64,000 bases of DNA from Flammeovirgaceae bacterium 311 (GTDB lineage Bacteria > Bacteroidota > Bacteroidia > Cytophagales > Cyclobacteriaceae), in assembly GCA_000597885.1 (NCBI GenBank), contig CP004371.1, positions 3,178,501-3,242,500 of the forward strand, read 5' to 3'. Positions 16,685 to 25,230 of this stretch are shown here, one piece after another (within the stretch, counting starts at the first letter, position 1; each line of letters begins with the position of its first letter). A program made the translations under genes and the position numbers. The notes below the pieces were generated by a model that saw only the letters and a program-made list of their open reading frames with translations, did not search any database and was not told the origin of the DNA.

Positions 16685-17661
16685 TTTTCGTTACCGGTGC
16701 CAGTGGACTTATTGGCTCTCATCTTATTAGCAGACTTATAACAGAAGGTTATGCCGTGCGGGCATTGCGGCGCGCCAGCTCCGATATTTCACTCCTGGAG
16801 GATGTTTCCGCCCATATTGACTGGGTAGAAGCTGATTTACTGGATACCAGCCTGCTGTACGAATACCTGAAAGGCTGCCGGCAGGTGCTGCATTGCGCCG
16901 GAATGGTTTCCTTCTCGGCTAAAGATAAAGACCTGCTCTACCAGACAAATGTAGAAGGCACTGCTGCCCTGGTAAACAGCTCACTGGCGGCTGGCATACA
17001 GCAATTTATTCACATTAGCTCTGTGGCAGCCATTGGCCGGGTAAAACGTAGCAGTGTGGTGAATGAAGAACAAAAATGGGAAAAATCCAGCCTCAACAGC
17101 TGGTATGGCGAAACAAAGTACCTGGGAGAGCTTGAAGTATGGAGAGCTCATACCGAAGGCATGCCCTGCATCATCTTCAATCCATCTACAGTACTTGGCC
17201 CCGGCCCCATGCATCGCTCCAGCACACAGCTGTTTAATTATGTGCTTAAGAAAAACAGGTTTTATCCGCCCGGCTTAATGAATTGGGTGGATGTAAGAGA
17301 TGTAGCTGATCTGGTAATAGCAGCCCTGCAACCTGAAGCCCCGGCCGGCGAAAGATATATAATTTCGGCAGGTGCTGTACGTTATGAGGTACTGTTCAGG
17401 CAAATGGCTGATTGTCTGGGGGTACCGCCACCACAAATCAAAACTAATTCGGTCCTCACAAGTGGTGCATATTACCTGGAAAAGATTCGTTCCCAATTCG
17501 GACGAAAATCTCCTATGATTACAAAAGAAACAGTAAAATTGAGTAATATGGAGATAGAATTTAACAATTTAAAGGTAAGCAAACAGTTTAATCATACCTT
17601 CCGCTCCTTGCATGAGACGATTCAGTGGTGTTGCCAAGAGCTTCAAAGCTATATACTATAA
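16681..17661 (+). CDS. NAD(P)-dependent sugar epimerase / dehydratase (extended SDR)
   Basis: A 326-residue Rossmann enzyme: nucleotide-binding VTGASGLIGSHL at residues 4-15, ADLLD after the third strand, catalytic Ser in HISSVAAIG and the YxxxK pair in YGETKYLGE. This is the extended short-chain dehydrogenase fold of nucleotide-sugar epimerases and dihydroflavonol-reductase-like proteins. Overlap with the phosphatase gene by four bases ties it to the polysaccharide operon. The substrate is not evident. Confidence 0.85.
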   Translation: MIFVTGASGLIGSHLISRLITEGYAVRALRRASSDISLLEDVSAHIDWVEADLLDTSLLYEYLKGCRQVLHCAGMVSFSAKDKDLLYQTNVEGTAALVNSSLAAGIQQFIHISSVAAIGRVKRSSVVNEEQKWEKSSLNSWYGETKYLGELEVWRAHTEGMPCIIFNPSTVLGPGPMHRSSTQLFNYVLKKNRFYPPGLMNWVDVRDVADLVIAALQPEAPAGERYIISAGAVRYEVLFRQMADCLGVPPPQIKTNSVLTSGAYYLEKIRSQFGRKSPMITKETVKLSNMEIEFNNLKVSKQFNHTFRSLHETIQWCCQELQSYIL

Positions 17662-17750
17662 TATTTGCTATTATATTACGCCTCCTGTTATTCTTGGCAA
17701 GCTTTATGTTATTTAGTATGACAGTAGCGGCATGAAAAGGCTGAAATAGT

Positions 17751-19148
17751 ATGGCAGAGAATTATAAGAGAAGACAGGAGGAAAAAGCATTAATAGAGCG
17801 TTTTGAGAACGTTCTGGAAGATGATAGCTACACCTACTTTGAAGTAGAGGAGTACGAGACCATCGTAAACCACTATATTAAAAAAAGCAAGTGGCAGCAA
17901 GCTGTTAAAGCTTGTAAGCTGGCGTCAGAACAGTTCCCTCTTTCTACAGAAGTATTAAGTCTGAAAATCCAGATTCTTACCCGCCTTCAGAAATACGAAG
18001 AGGCGCTGGAATTGCTGGAAGAAGCAGTGGCACTTCAGCCAACCGATCCGGAAGTGATGAGCATGAAAGCAAACGTGCTGTCGCTTAGTGGTCGTCATGA
18101 TGATGCCATCGGACTTTACGAAAGGTCCCTGATATTTTCAGCAGATAAAGATGATGTCTATTATAACATAGGCCTTACCTACCAGAGTACCGGTAGGTAT
18201 GAAGAGGCCATTAACCATTACAAACAGGCAATCGAGGCTAATATAAACCACGAAAATGCACTCTATGAGCTTGCATACTGTCTGGATGTAACCGGTAAGC
18301 TGGAATCAAGCCTTGCCTATTATCAGAAGTTCATAGACCGCGATCCTTTCTCATTCTATGCCTGGTACAATATTGGTATCATCTACAACAAGCTTGGCCG
18401 CTACGAAGAGGCCGTACATGCCTATGAGTATGCAACGGCCATCAACGAAAAATTTGCTTCGGCTCATTTTAACATGGGCAACTCGCTCATGAACCTGGGC
18501 AGGTACGAGCAGGCACTGGAATCTTACAAGAACACGCACAAATGGGAAGGCCCCAGCGCAGAAACCTACTGCTGCATTGGCTCCGCATACGAAAAGCTGG
18601 GCCAGTTCGATGGCGCTATTAAGTACTACCAGAAATCTACCAAGGCAGATGCTACTTACGACAGGGCCTGGTTTGGCATTGGTTATTGCCTGTGTAAACA
18701 AAACCGCCATTTCGAGGCAGTATACTTCTTTACCAAAGCCCTTAAGTACGATGCAGAAAATGGCCAGTACTGGCTGTCGCTGGCCGATGCCGAGTACCGT
18801 GCAGGCAACTTAATGTCGAGCTTTGAAGCCTACCAGGCTGCCAGCCAGTACGATGGTGGCAACCTGGCCGTGTGGCTGGAGTGGTCTAATGTATACTTCG
18901 ATCTGCACGAGTACGATAAGGCTTTCGTGATCATAAAAGCCGGCATGGATGAGCTTCCTGAGAACGCCGATCTGCAATACCGGGCAGTAGTTTATCTTAT
19001 ATCTGCGGGTAAATACAAAGAGGCCTTTAATTTTCTGGAAAATGCTTTAATTTTGGACTTCGATAAGCACAGCGTTCTGTTTGACTTCTTCAAAAAACCA
19101 GAAGTACAAAAGGCGCTGTACAAGATCATCGATCAGTACCGAAATTAA
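17751..19148 (+). CDS. Tetratricopeptide-repeat protein
   Basis: A 465-residue soluble protein made of about ten TPR units, for example EEALELLEEAVALQPTDPE, EEAINHYKQAIEANINHEN and FDGAIKYYQKSTKADATYD. TPR arrays are protein-binding scaffolds; no enzymatic domain or signal peptide is visible. It lies 90 bases after the SDR gene and 9 bases before the ComA-like gene, so it may be co-expressed with the latter. The partner is unknown. Confidence 0.88.
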   Translation: MAENYKRRQEEKALIERFENVLEDDSYTYFEVEEYETIVNHYIKKSKWQQAVKACKLASEQFPLSTEVLSLKIQILTRLQKYEEALELLEEAVALQPTDPEVMSMKANVLSLSGRHDDAIGLYERSLIFSADKDDVYYNIGLTYQSTGRYEEAINHYKQAIEANINHENALYELAYCLDVTGKLESSLAYYQKFIDRDPFSFYAWYNIGIIYNKLGRYEEAVHAYEYATAINEKFASAHFNMGNSLMNLGRYEQALESYKNTHKWEGPSAETYCCIGSAYEKLGQFDGAIKYYQKSTKADATYDRAWFGIGYCLCKQNRHFEAVYFFTKALKYDAENGQYWLSLADAEYRAGNLMSSFEAYQAASQYDGGNLAVWLEWSNVYFDLHEYDKAFVIIKAGMDELPENADLQYRAVVYLISAGKYKEAFNFLENALILDFDKHSVLFDFFKKPEVQKALYKIIDQYRN

Positions 19149-19157
19149 AGAGACCAG

Positions 19158-19919
19158 ATGAATTACGAGCTTGGGCAAATCCCTTACAGAACCCTAAAGC
19201 CCAGGGACTATGGTTTTACCATGGCCATGGATAAAGGTTTAAGTACCAGGGAGGCGGAAGATTTCTTGAGTGTAGCCAGCAATTACGTAGATATTGTAAA
19301 ACTTGGATGGGCTACTTCTTTTGTAACCCCCAACCTGGATGAAAAGCTTCAGGTGTTCAGGGAAGCAAACATACCAGTATACTTTGGTGGCACCCTCTTT
19401 GAGGCATTCATAGTCCGCAATAAATTCGACGACTACCGGCGAATTCTGGATAAGTACAAAATGGAGTATGCCGAAGTCTCGGATGGCTCCATTGAATTGC
19501 CCCACGATAAAAAATGTGAGTACATCAGCCAGCTGGCAACACAGGTTACGGTACTATCTGAGGTAGGCTCTAAAGATGCCGATAAGATCATTCCGCCCTA
19601 CAAGTGGATTGCCCTGATGAAAGCCGAGATGGAAGCCGGTGCCTGGAAGGTGATTGGCGAAGCCCGCGAGGGTGGTAATGTTGGCCTTTTCCGCAGTACA
19701 GGCGAGGTGCGTTCCGGCCTGGTAGAAGAAATTTTAACGCAGATTCCTTTTGAAAAAATTATTTGGGAAGCCCCGCAGAAATCGCAGCAAGTGTGGTTTA
19801 TTAAGCTCCTGGGTACTAATGTAAATTTAGGAAATATTGCTCCAAACGAAATTATTCCACTGGAAACCATTCGTTTAGGGCTAAGGGGTGATACTTTCAA
19901 TGATTTTCTTACTGAATAA
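19158..19919 (+). CDS. ComA-like phosphosulfolactate synthase
   Basis: A 253-residue TIM-barrel protein matching the (2R)-phospho-3-sulfolactate synthase family, which adds sulfite to phosphoenolpyruvate. Recognisable parts: KPRDYGFTMAMDKGLS near the start, YVDIVKLGWATS, PVYFGGTLFEAF, EVSDGSIELP, EVGSKD, KVIGEAREGGNVG and FEKIIWEAPQKSQQ. In methanogens this is the first step to coenzyme M; in Bacteroidota the product is unsettled and could feed sulfonate or sulfonolipid precursors (inference). No other coenzyme-M genes are adjacent. It is probably co-transcribed with the TPR gene. Confidence 0.87.
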   Translation: MNYELGQIPYRTLKPRDYGFTMAMDKGLSTREAEDFLSVASNYVDIVKLGWATSFVTPNLDEKLQVFREANIPVYFGGTLFEAFIVRNKFDDYRRILDKYKMEYAEVSDGSIELPHDKKCEYISQLATQVTVLSEVGSKDADKIIPPYKWIALMKAEMEAGAWKVIGEAREGGNVGLFRSTGEVRSGLVEEILTQIPFEKIIWEAPQKSQQVWFIKLLGTNVNLGNIAPNEIIPLETIRLGLRGDTFNDFLTE

Positions 19920-19951
19920 GGCAAAAACTAAATAAAGAATATTACGTTCTT

Positions 19952-19978
19952 AAGCCTGGATATTCTTCCGGGCTTTTT
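19952..19978 (+). terminator. Terminator after the ComA-like gene
   Basis: AAGCCTGGA and TTCCGGGCTT form a stem (one G-T pair) followed by TTTT, about 30 bases after the stop. Confidence 0.65.
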
Positions 19979-20029
19979 ATTTGCCATTCAAAAGCATCCG
20001 GCACATTAGTTATTAATTGTTATGTTAGC

Positions 20030-20059
20030 TTTGCAATTGCTGGTTATCCGGTACGTTTG
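20030..20059 (+). promoter_or_regulatory. Promoter for popT-aroE
   Basis: TTTG (20030-20033), 18 bases, then TACGTTTG (20052-20059): a near-consensus Bacteroidota promoter 40 bases upstream of the DUF368 start codon. Confidence 0.55.
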
Positions 20060-20100
20060 CAGGGCATTCTGCGCGTTTTGCCGGGCATTCGGCTTTTTTT

Positions 20101-21042
20101 ATGAGAACGATCAAAGACTACGCACTCCTTTACCTCAAGGGCGCCGGCATGGGCGCCGCCGATGTTGTACCCGGCGTATCCGGCGGCACAATTGCCTTTA
20201 TCACCGGCATTTATGAAGAGTTGCTGAACAGCATCAAATCTTTTAACCTGGATGCCCTGCAGATATTAAAAAAGGGACACTTTAAGGAATTCTGGCAACA
20301 CATAAACGGAACTTTCCTGCTGGTACTCATTGCTGGCGTTTTTACCAGCCTGCTTACGCTTTCCCGCCTTATTACCTGGCTGCTGGCCACCTACCCCATC
20401 CAGCTCTGGTCTTTCTTCTTTGGTCTCATCATTATTTCTGCCATACTGGTTACCAAAGAAATAAGAAAATGGAGTGGGGCTGTGGTAATAGCAGGCATTC
20501 TGGGTATTGCCATTGCCTACATCATTACAGTAGTGAGTCCCGGACAAACACCTGATGCCCTCTGGTTTGTGTTTATTGCAGGAGCTATTGCCATTTGCGC
20601 CATGATTCTGCCTGGCATATCAGGTTCTTTTATTTTGCTGCTGCTGGTAAAGTACGAGTTTATCCTGAATGCGGTAAAAGAGCTGAACCTCCCCGTGATC
20701 ATTGTGTTTGGCCTTGGCTGCGTAACCGGTTTATTAAGCTTTGCCCGCGTTGTTTCCTGGCTGCTGGATCGCTACTATAATGTTGCCGTTGCCCTGCTGG
20801 CAGGCTTTATGATTGGCTCACTAAACAAGGTATGGCCCTGGAAGGTGGTAACAGAATTCTACATGGACAGCAAAGGAGTACAAAAGCCCCTTGTGACTGA
20901 AAGTGTCTGGCCTACTGAATTTGCCATCAGCACCGGTCAGCAGCCACATGTGCTGTGGGCCGTGCTTTTTGCAGCCCTGGGCATTCTGCTGGTGGTAGGC
21001 ATAGAGAAAGTTTCAAAATACAGCGTAAGTCCTGATCATTAA
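20101..21042 (+). CDS. DUF368 / PopT-family undecaprenyl-phosphate translocase
   Basis: A 313-residue polytopic membrane protein of the DUF368 family, shown in other bacteria to return the C55-phosphate carrier lipid to the cytoplasmic leaflet. Signature duplicated motif: MGAADVVPGVSGGTIAF near residue 17 and ICAMILPGISGSFILLLL in the second half. About eight hydrophobic segments. It recycles the carrier used for peptidoglycan and surface glycans, which fits the polysaccharide genes upstream. Its stop overlaps the aroE ATG (TAATG). Confidence 0.88.
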   Translation: MRTIKDYALLYLKGAGMGAADVVPGVSGGTIAFITGIYEELLNSIKSFNLDALQILKKGHFKEFWQHINGTFLLVLIAGVFTSLLTLSRLITWLLATYPIQLWSFFFGLIIISAILVTKEIRKWSGAVVIAGILGIAIAYIITVVSPGQTPDALWFVFIAGAIAICAMILPGISGSFILLLLVKYEFILNAVKELNLPVIIVFGLGCVTGLLSFARVVSWLLDRYYNVAVALLAGFMIGSLNKVWPWKVVTEFYMDSKGVQKPLVTESVWPTEFAISTGQQPHVLWAVLFAALGILLVVGIEKVSKYSVSPDH

Positions 21043-21791
21043 TGCGAAAGTTCGGTCTTATCGGATACCCGCTCGGCCATAGCTTTTCAAAAGGCTACTT
21101 TACCGAAAAATTTAAAAAGGAGGGCATTGCTGATGCTTCCTACGAGCTGTATCCGCTGCAGCACATCGCCGAATTCCCGGAGCTGCTGGCGCAAAATCAG
21201 GAGCTGCTTGGCATTAATGTAACCATTCCTTATAAAGAGCAGGTGATTCCCTACCTGAACAGCCTGCACGAAAGTGCGCAGAAGGTGGGAGCCGTTAATG
21301 TTATTAAGCGGGAGGGCCGGCAGCTCATCGGTTACAATTCCGACTACTTTGGCTTTAAACTGTCGCTGCAGCAGTGGCTTGGCCATACATTACCCCATCT
21401 GCAGGCCCTGGTGCTTGGCACTGGTGGCGCTGCCAAAGCTGTGGCAGCAGCACTCCAGGATCTTGGTATACCCTTTCAGTTGGTTTCACGCCAGGCTGCA
21501 GAGAATACCCTTAGCTACACACAACTGCATCAGCAGCCTCAGTTATTGCAGCAATACCGGTTGCTAATCAATACCACTCCCCTGGGTATGCAGCCCAATT
21601 TAGCTTCGTGTCCCGATCTGCCCTACGATCAGCTGGGCGTACAGCATGCGCTTTACGACCTGGTATACAACCCTGCTGAAACCCGGTTTATGAAAGAAGG
21701 CATCAGCAGAGGAGCCCAGGCTAAAAACGGCTTACAAATGCTCCACCTGCAGGCAGAAAAAGCCTGGGAGATCTGGAACGGCAATGCATAA
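21042..21791 (+). CDS. aroE: Shikimate dehydrogenase
   Basis: A 249-residue NADPH enzyme of aromatic amino-acid synthesis reducing 3-dehydroshikimate. Motifs: shikimate-binding GYPLGHSFSKGYF (residues 8-20), catalytic Lys in NVTIPYKEQ, YNSDYFGF, the NADP loop LGTGGAAKAV and INTTPLGM. The C-terminal NGLQMLHLQAEKAWEIW is also typical. Translation is coupled to the upstream membrane protein through TAATG. Confidence 0.95.
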   Translation: MRKFGLIGYPLGHSFSKGYFTEKFKKEGIADASYELYPLQHIAEFPELLAQNQELLGINVTIPYKEQVIPYLNSLHESAQKVGAVNVIKREGRQLIGYNSDYFGFKLSLQQWLGHTLPHLQALVLGTGGAAKAVAAALQDLGIPFQLVSRQAAENTLSYTQLHQQPQLLQQYRLLINTTPLGMQPNLASCPDLPYDQLGVQHALYDLVYNPAETRFMKEGISRGAQAKNGLQMLHLQAEKAWEIWNGNA

Positions 21792-21809
21792 GCAGGTTTA
21801 GCAGTATAA

Positions 21810-22223
21810 CTACCCGCCCAGCAGCCATGCATAGGCATCTTCATAGTTAGAAAACACCTCTATTTCCAGCTGTCCATATTTTTCAATCTTGTTTACCCGG
21901 CGTACGGTAGCCTGTGCAAAAATATCTTTGGCGAGTTTTACCGCTATCTTTCTTAAACCCACACGTTCTAAAGAAAAATGCCCCTCCTCTACCAGATATT
22001 GCTGTACCTCTGGCGAAAGAACTTTTAGCTCTGTGTGGTCATTCAGGTTATTCCTGACCCCATGCTCCCGAATAAAATCAGTCTTAAAATCAAGTGTTGA
22101 CCGCACCTGCTCTAAGGCTAACGCCCCCTTCCACTTAGTAATGATCACCTTATGCTCCTCATCAAAGCTAACTTCTGAAAAGCTCTCTTGTAATAATATT
22201 TTTGGAGGAGTATTGAAGTGCAT
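21810..22223 (-). CDS. STAS/SpoIIAA-like small protein
   Basis: A 137-residue soluble protein with alternating strands and helices: IITKWKGALALEQVRS, then RNNLNDHTELKVLSPEVQQ and a C-terminal LEIEVFSNYEDAYAWL. The pattern resembles STAS-like proteins common in Cytophagales, with no assigned activity. It faces aroE and has its own upstream region. Function unknown. Confidence 0.6.
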   Translation of the reverse strand: MHFNTPPKILLQESFSEVSFDEEHKVIITKWKGALALEQVRSTLDFKTDFIREHGVRNNLNDHTELKVLSPEVQQYLVEEGHFSLERVGLRKIAVKLAKDIFAQATVRRVNKIEKYGQLEIEVFSNYEDAYAWLLGG

Positions 22224-22483
22224 AGACCGTAGAATAAAAAAATGTTTGCAGCTGTATTGAAATTTGAATTAAGTGAATTACAAAATAAATCTATATCCGT
22301 TAATCTTTGTTAAAACACTGGCTACTACTTCGCTAATATTTATGCTGCAGAGGCAAATAAGGCACTTATAAACTTAGTTTTATGTTGATAAAGGGTTAGG
22401 GTAAAATTAGCGTAATGATTGTATAAGGCCTACTGCCATTTTCCCTATTTTTAAAACAAAGCCAGGAGCTATCTAGAACACCT

Positions 22484-24514
22484 ATGAATTTTCAGCTTAT
22501 CTCTGAGTATCAACCTACAGGCGATCAACCCAAAGCCATTGTTCAGCTGGTGGAAGGTTTAACCGCTGGTGAACCTGCACAAACACTACTTGGGGTTACC
22601 GGTTCCGGTAAAACCTTTACCATGGCAAATGTAATCAGCCAGCTAAACAAGCCAACACTGGTACTAAGCCACAATAAAACACTCGCCGCACAACTTTACA
22701 GTGAATTCAAGCAGTTCTTCCCGAACAATGCGGTGGAGTACTTTATCTCCTATTACGATTACTACCAGCCTGAGGCTTTTCTTCCTACCACCAATACCTA
22801 CATCGAGAAAGACCTCTCTATTAACGAAGAAATTGAAAAGCTGCGCTTAAGCGCCACCTCTGCCCTGCTAAGCGGCCGGCAGGATGTGCTGGTGGTAGCC
22901 TCTGTGTCCTGTATCTACGGCATGGGTAACCCCGAGGATTTTGCAAAAAGCGTTGTACGCATACAGGAGGGAGACCGTATTGCCCGCTCCCAGTTCCTGT
23001 TCGCCCTGGTAGATATTCTGTACCACCGCACCGAAGCAGAATTTAAGCGCGGCAGCTTTCGGGTAAAAGGCGATACGGTAGATATTTTTGTAGCCTATGC
23101 CGATTTTGCCTACCGCATTATTTTCTGGGGCGATGAAATTGAATCTATTCAGCGTATAGATCCGGAGACTGGCAAAAAACTGGGCGATGAAAAGATCATC
23201 TCTATTTTCCCGGCAAACCTGTTTGTAACAGGCAAAGATGTGGCGCAGCAGGCCATTAAAGAAATACAGTACGATATGGTAGCGCAGGTAGAGCTTTTTG
23301 AAAAAGACCGCCGTTTCCTGGAGGCCCAGCGCATTAAAGAACGCACAGAATTTGATCTGGAGATGATCCGGGAGCTGGGCTTCTGCTCTGGCATTGAGAA
23401 CTACAGCCGCTACTTCGACCGGCGTACGCCGGGTTCGCGCCCGTTCTGCCTGCTCGATTATTTTCCCGATGATTACCTGATGATCATCGATGAGAGCCAC
23501 GTAACCGTACCACAGGTACGTGCCATGTGGGGTGGCGACCGGGCCCGTAAAATTAACCTGGTGGATTATGGTTTCAGGCTGCCATCGGCACTGGATAACC
23601 GCCCGCTTACCTTTAATGAGTTTGAGGAGATCATTAACCAGGTAGTGTTTGTAAGTGCCACCCCGGCAGATTATGAACTGCGCAAATCAGAGGGCGTGGT
23701 CATTGAGCAGATCATACGTCCTACAGGCCTGCTCGATCCAGTCATAGATGTACGCCCCAGCATTAATCAGATAGACGATCTGCTGGAAGAAATACACCTG
23801 CGCACTGAGCGGAAGGAACGCGTACTGGTTACTACCCTTACCAAGCGCATGGCCGAGGAGCTTACCAAATACCTGGATCGTGCCGGTGTGCGCTGCCGCT
23901 ACATCCACTCTGAGGTGCAAACCCTGGAGCGGGTAGAAATTCTGCGCGACCTGCGCCTGGGCGAGTTTGATGTGCTGGTGGGTGTAAACCTGCTGCGGGA
24001 GGGCCTGGATTTGCCGGAGGTATCGTTGGTAGCCATTCTGGATGCCGATAAAGAAGGCTTTTTACGCAATGTACGCTCGCTGGTACAAACCATTGGCCGC
24101 GCCGCCCGTAATGCAAATGGTATGGTGATTATGTATGCCGATAAAGTAACAGAATCGATGCAGACAGCCATAGACGAAACCAATCGCCGCCGGACTATTC
24201 AGATGGAGTACAACGAAGCCAACGGTATTACCCCAACAACAGTGTACAAATCACGCGAAGCCATCATGGAGCAAGTCTCTGTGGCCGATGTACGCAAAAA
24301 AGAAGCCAAGAAAGCCTACATCGAACCTGATACGCTCTCGCTTGCAGCCGACCCTGTAGTAGCCTATATGAAACCCGAGCAGCTGGATAAGCTGCTGAAA
24401 GAAACCCAGCGTAAAATGGAGAAGGCAGCCAAAGAACTAGACTTTATGGAAGCTGCCCGCCTCCGCGATGAGCTTATGGAAATAAAAAAACTAAAAGAGG
24501 AAAAAGCATCTTAA
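22484..24514 (+). CDS. uvrB: Excinuclease ABC subunit B
   Basis: A 676-residue damage-verification helicase of nucleotide excision repair, working between UvrA and UvrC. Walker [12 protein letters not shown] (about residue 38), beta-hairpin [12 protein letters not shown] (about 92), DEXX-box [24 protein letters not shown], helicase motif QTIGRAARN and the C-terminal UVR motif [20 protein letters not shown], which contacts UvrC. Length and start ([17 protein letters not shown]) are normal. Confidence 0.98.
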   Translation: MNFQLISEYQPTGDQPKAIVQLVEGLTAGEPAQTLLGVTGSGKTFTMANVISQLNKPTLVLSHNKTLAAQLYSEFKQFFPNNAVEYFISYYDYYQPEAFLPTTNTYIEKDLSINEEIEKLRLSATSALLSGRQDVLVVASVSCIYGMGNPEDFAKSVVRIQEGDRIARSQFLFALVDILYHRTEAEFKRGSFRVKGDTVDIFVAYADFAYRIIFWGDEIESIQRIDPETGKKLGDEKIISIFPANLFVTGKDVAQQAIKEIQYDMVAQVELFEKDRRFLEAQRIKERTEFDLEMIRELGFCSGIENYSRYFDRRTPGSRPFCLLDYFPDDYLMIIDESHVTVPQVRAMWGGDRARKINLVDYGFRLPSALDNRPLTFNEFEEIINQVVFVSATPADYELRKSEGVVIEQIIRPTGLLDPVIDVRPSINQIDDLLEEIHLRTERKERVLVTTLTKRMAEELTKYLDRAGVRCRYIHSEVQTLERVEILRDLRLGEFDVLVGVNLLREGLDLPEVSLVAILDADKEGFLRNVRSLVQTIGRAARNANGMVIMYADKVTESMQTAIDETNRRRTIQMEYNEANGITPTTVYKSREAIMEQVSVADVRKKEAKKAYIEPDTLSLAADPVVAYMKPEQLDKLLKETQRKMEKAAKELDFMEAARLRDELMEIKKLKEEKAS

Positions 24515-24521
24515 TTGAATT

Positions 24522-25010
24522 ATGCAGCGAACCTCTTTTTTTTCATCTATTTCCGGCCTTCTGCTCATGTTGCTTCTCCTGCCAGCACTGCAGCTGAAAG
24601 CACAAACTAACCCATTTGCACCACCAGGCACGCGCAGCCTCCACGTCTATACAGATGTTTTCAAGACCAACTTCGAAGGGCCTTTTCGTAAATTGCAGGG
24701 AGGCGTCGAAGTAGGTTATCTGGTCAATAATAAACTTCAGTTTACCGCAGGCATGGAGTTCTGGAACGAAGAACCCACCCCTATGGCAATTATTGGCAAT
24801 CGCTTTTATCCTTTTGGAGCGGCTTTTGTGCGTTACCGGGCCCTTGTTGGCCGCAGTGCCGATGTGGCATTAGGCTTTGGCTACAACCTTAAAATCAGTG
24901 ATAAATTTGTACTTGAAGCTGCCAGCGATTATTATCTGGATGAACGTGAAATAGGTTTCAGGCTGGGTTTTGGCTACAGGTGGAGAAAGACAGCACAGCC
25001 CACTTATTGA
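24522..25010 (+). CDS. Small secreted or outer-membrane barrel-like protein
   Basis: A 162-residue protein with a signal peptide (hydrophobic core SGLLLMLLLLPALQL, cleavage near LKAQT). The rest alternates aromatic and polar strands (FRKLQGGVEVGYLVNNKLQF, IGFRLGFGYRW), as in small eight-stranded barrels. It starts 7 bases after uvrB, but functional linkage is doubtful. No family recognised. Confidence 0.65.
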   Translation: MQRTSFFSSISGLLLMLLLLPALQLKAQTNPFAPPGTRSLHVYTDVFKTNFEGPFRKLQGGVEVGYLVNNKLQFTAGMEFWNEEPTPMAIIGNRFYPFGAAFVRYRALVGRSADVALGFGYNLKISDKFVLEAASDYYLDEREIGFRLGFGYRWRKTAQPTY

Positions 25011-25230
25011 GTCTTTTTGAAGGGGGTCTTTTCTTAAGTTATTGTTTACTGCACCAGCAGTTCCTCCTGTTTAGATGTTTTTTCACATGTGCCGCCTACC
25101 GGCTCCTATTGCTAGACATTGCTTTTGCAGCCTCTACCTTTTTGACCTTTTTGCTGTTCTTTGGGCAGTAAGAAATCTGCCAGCTCATTCGGAAATATCA
25201 GACATAGCCTAATCTAAGGCTGCTATCACT

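Noticed and set aside
25011-25230. Possible small hydrophobic gene between the barrel protein and the MMPL gene
   Set aside because: The only frame (24980-25171) overlaps the preceding gene and looks like a low-complexity Leu/Phe run without a start signal.
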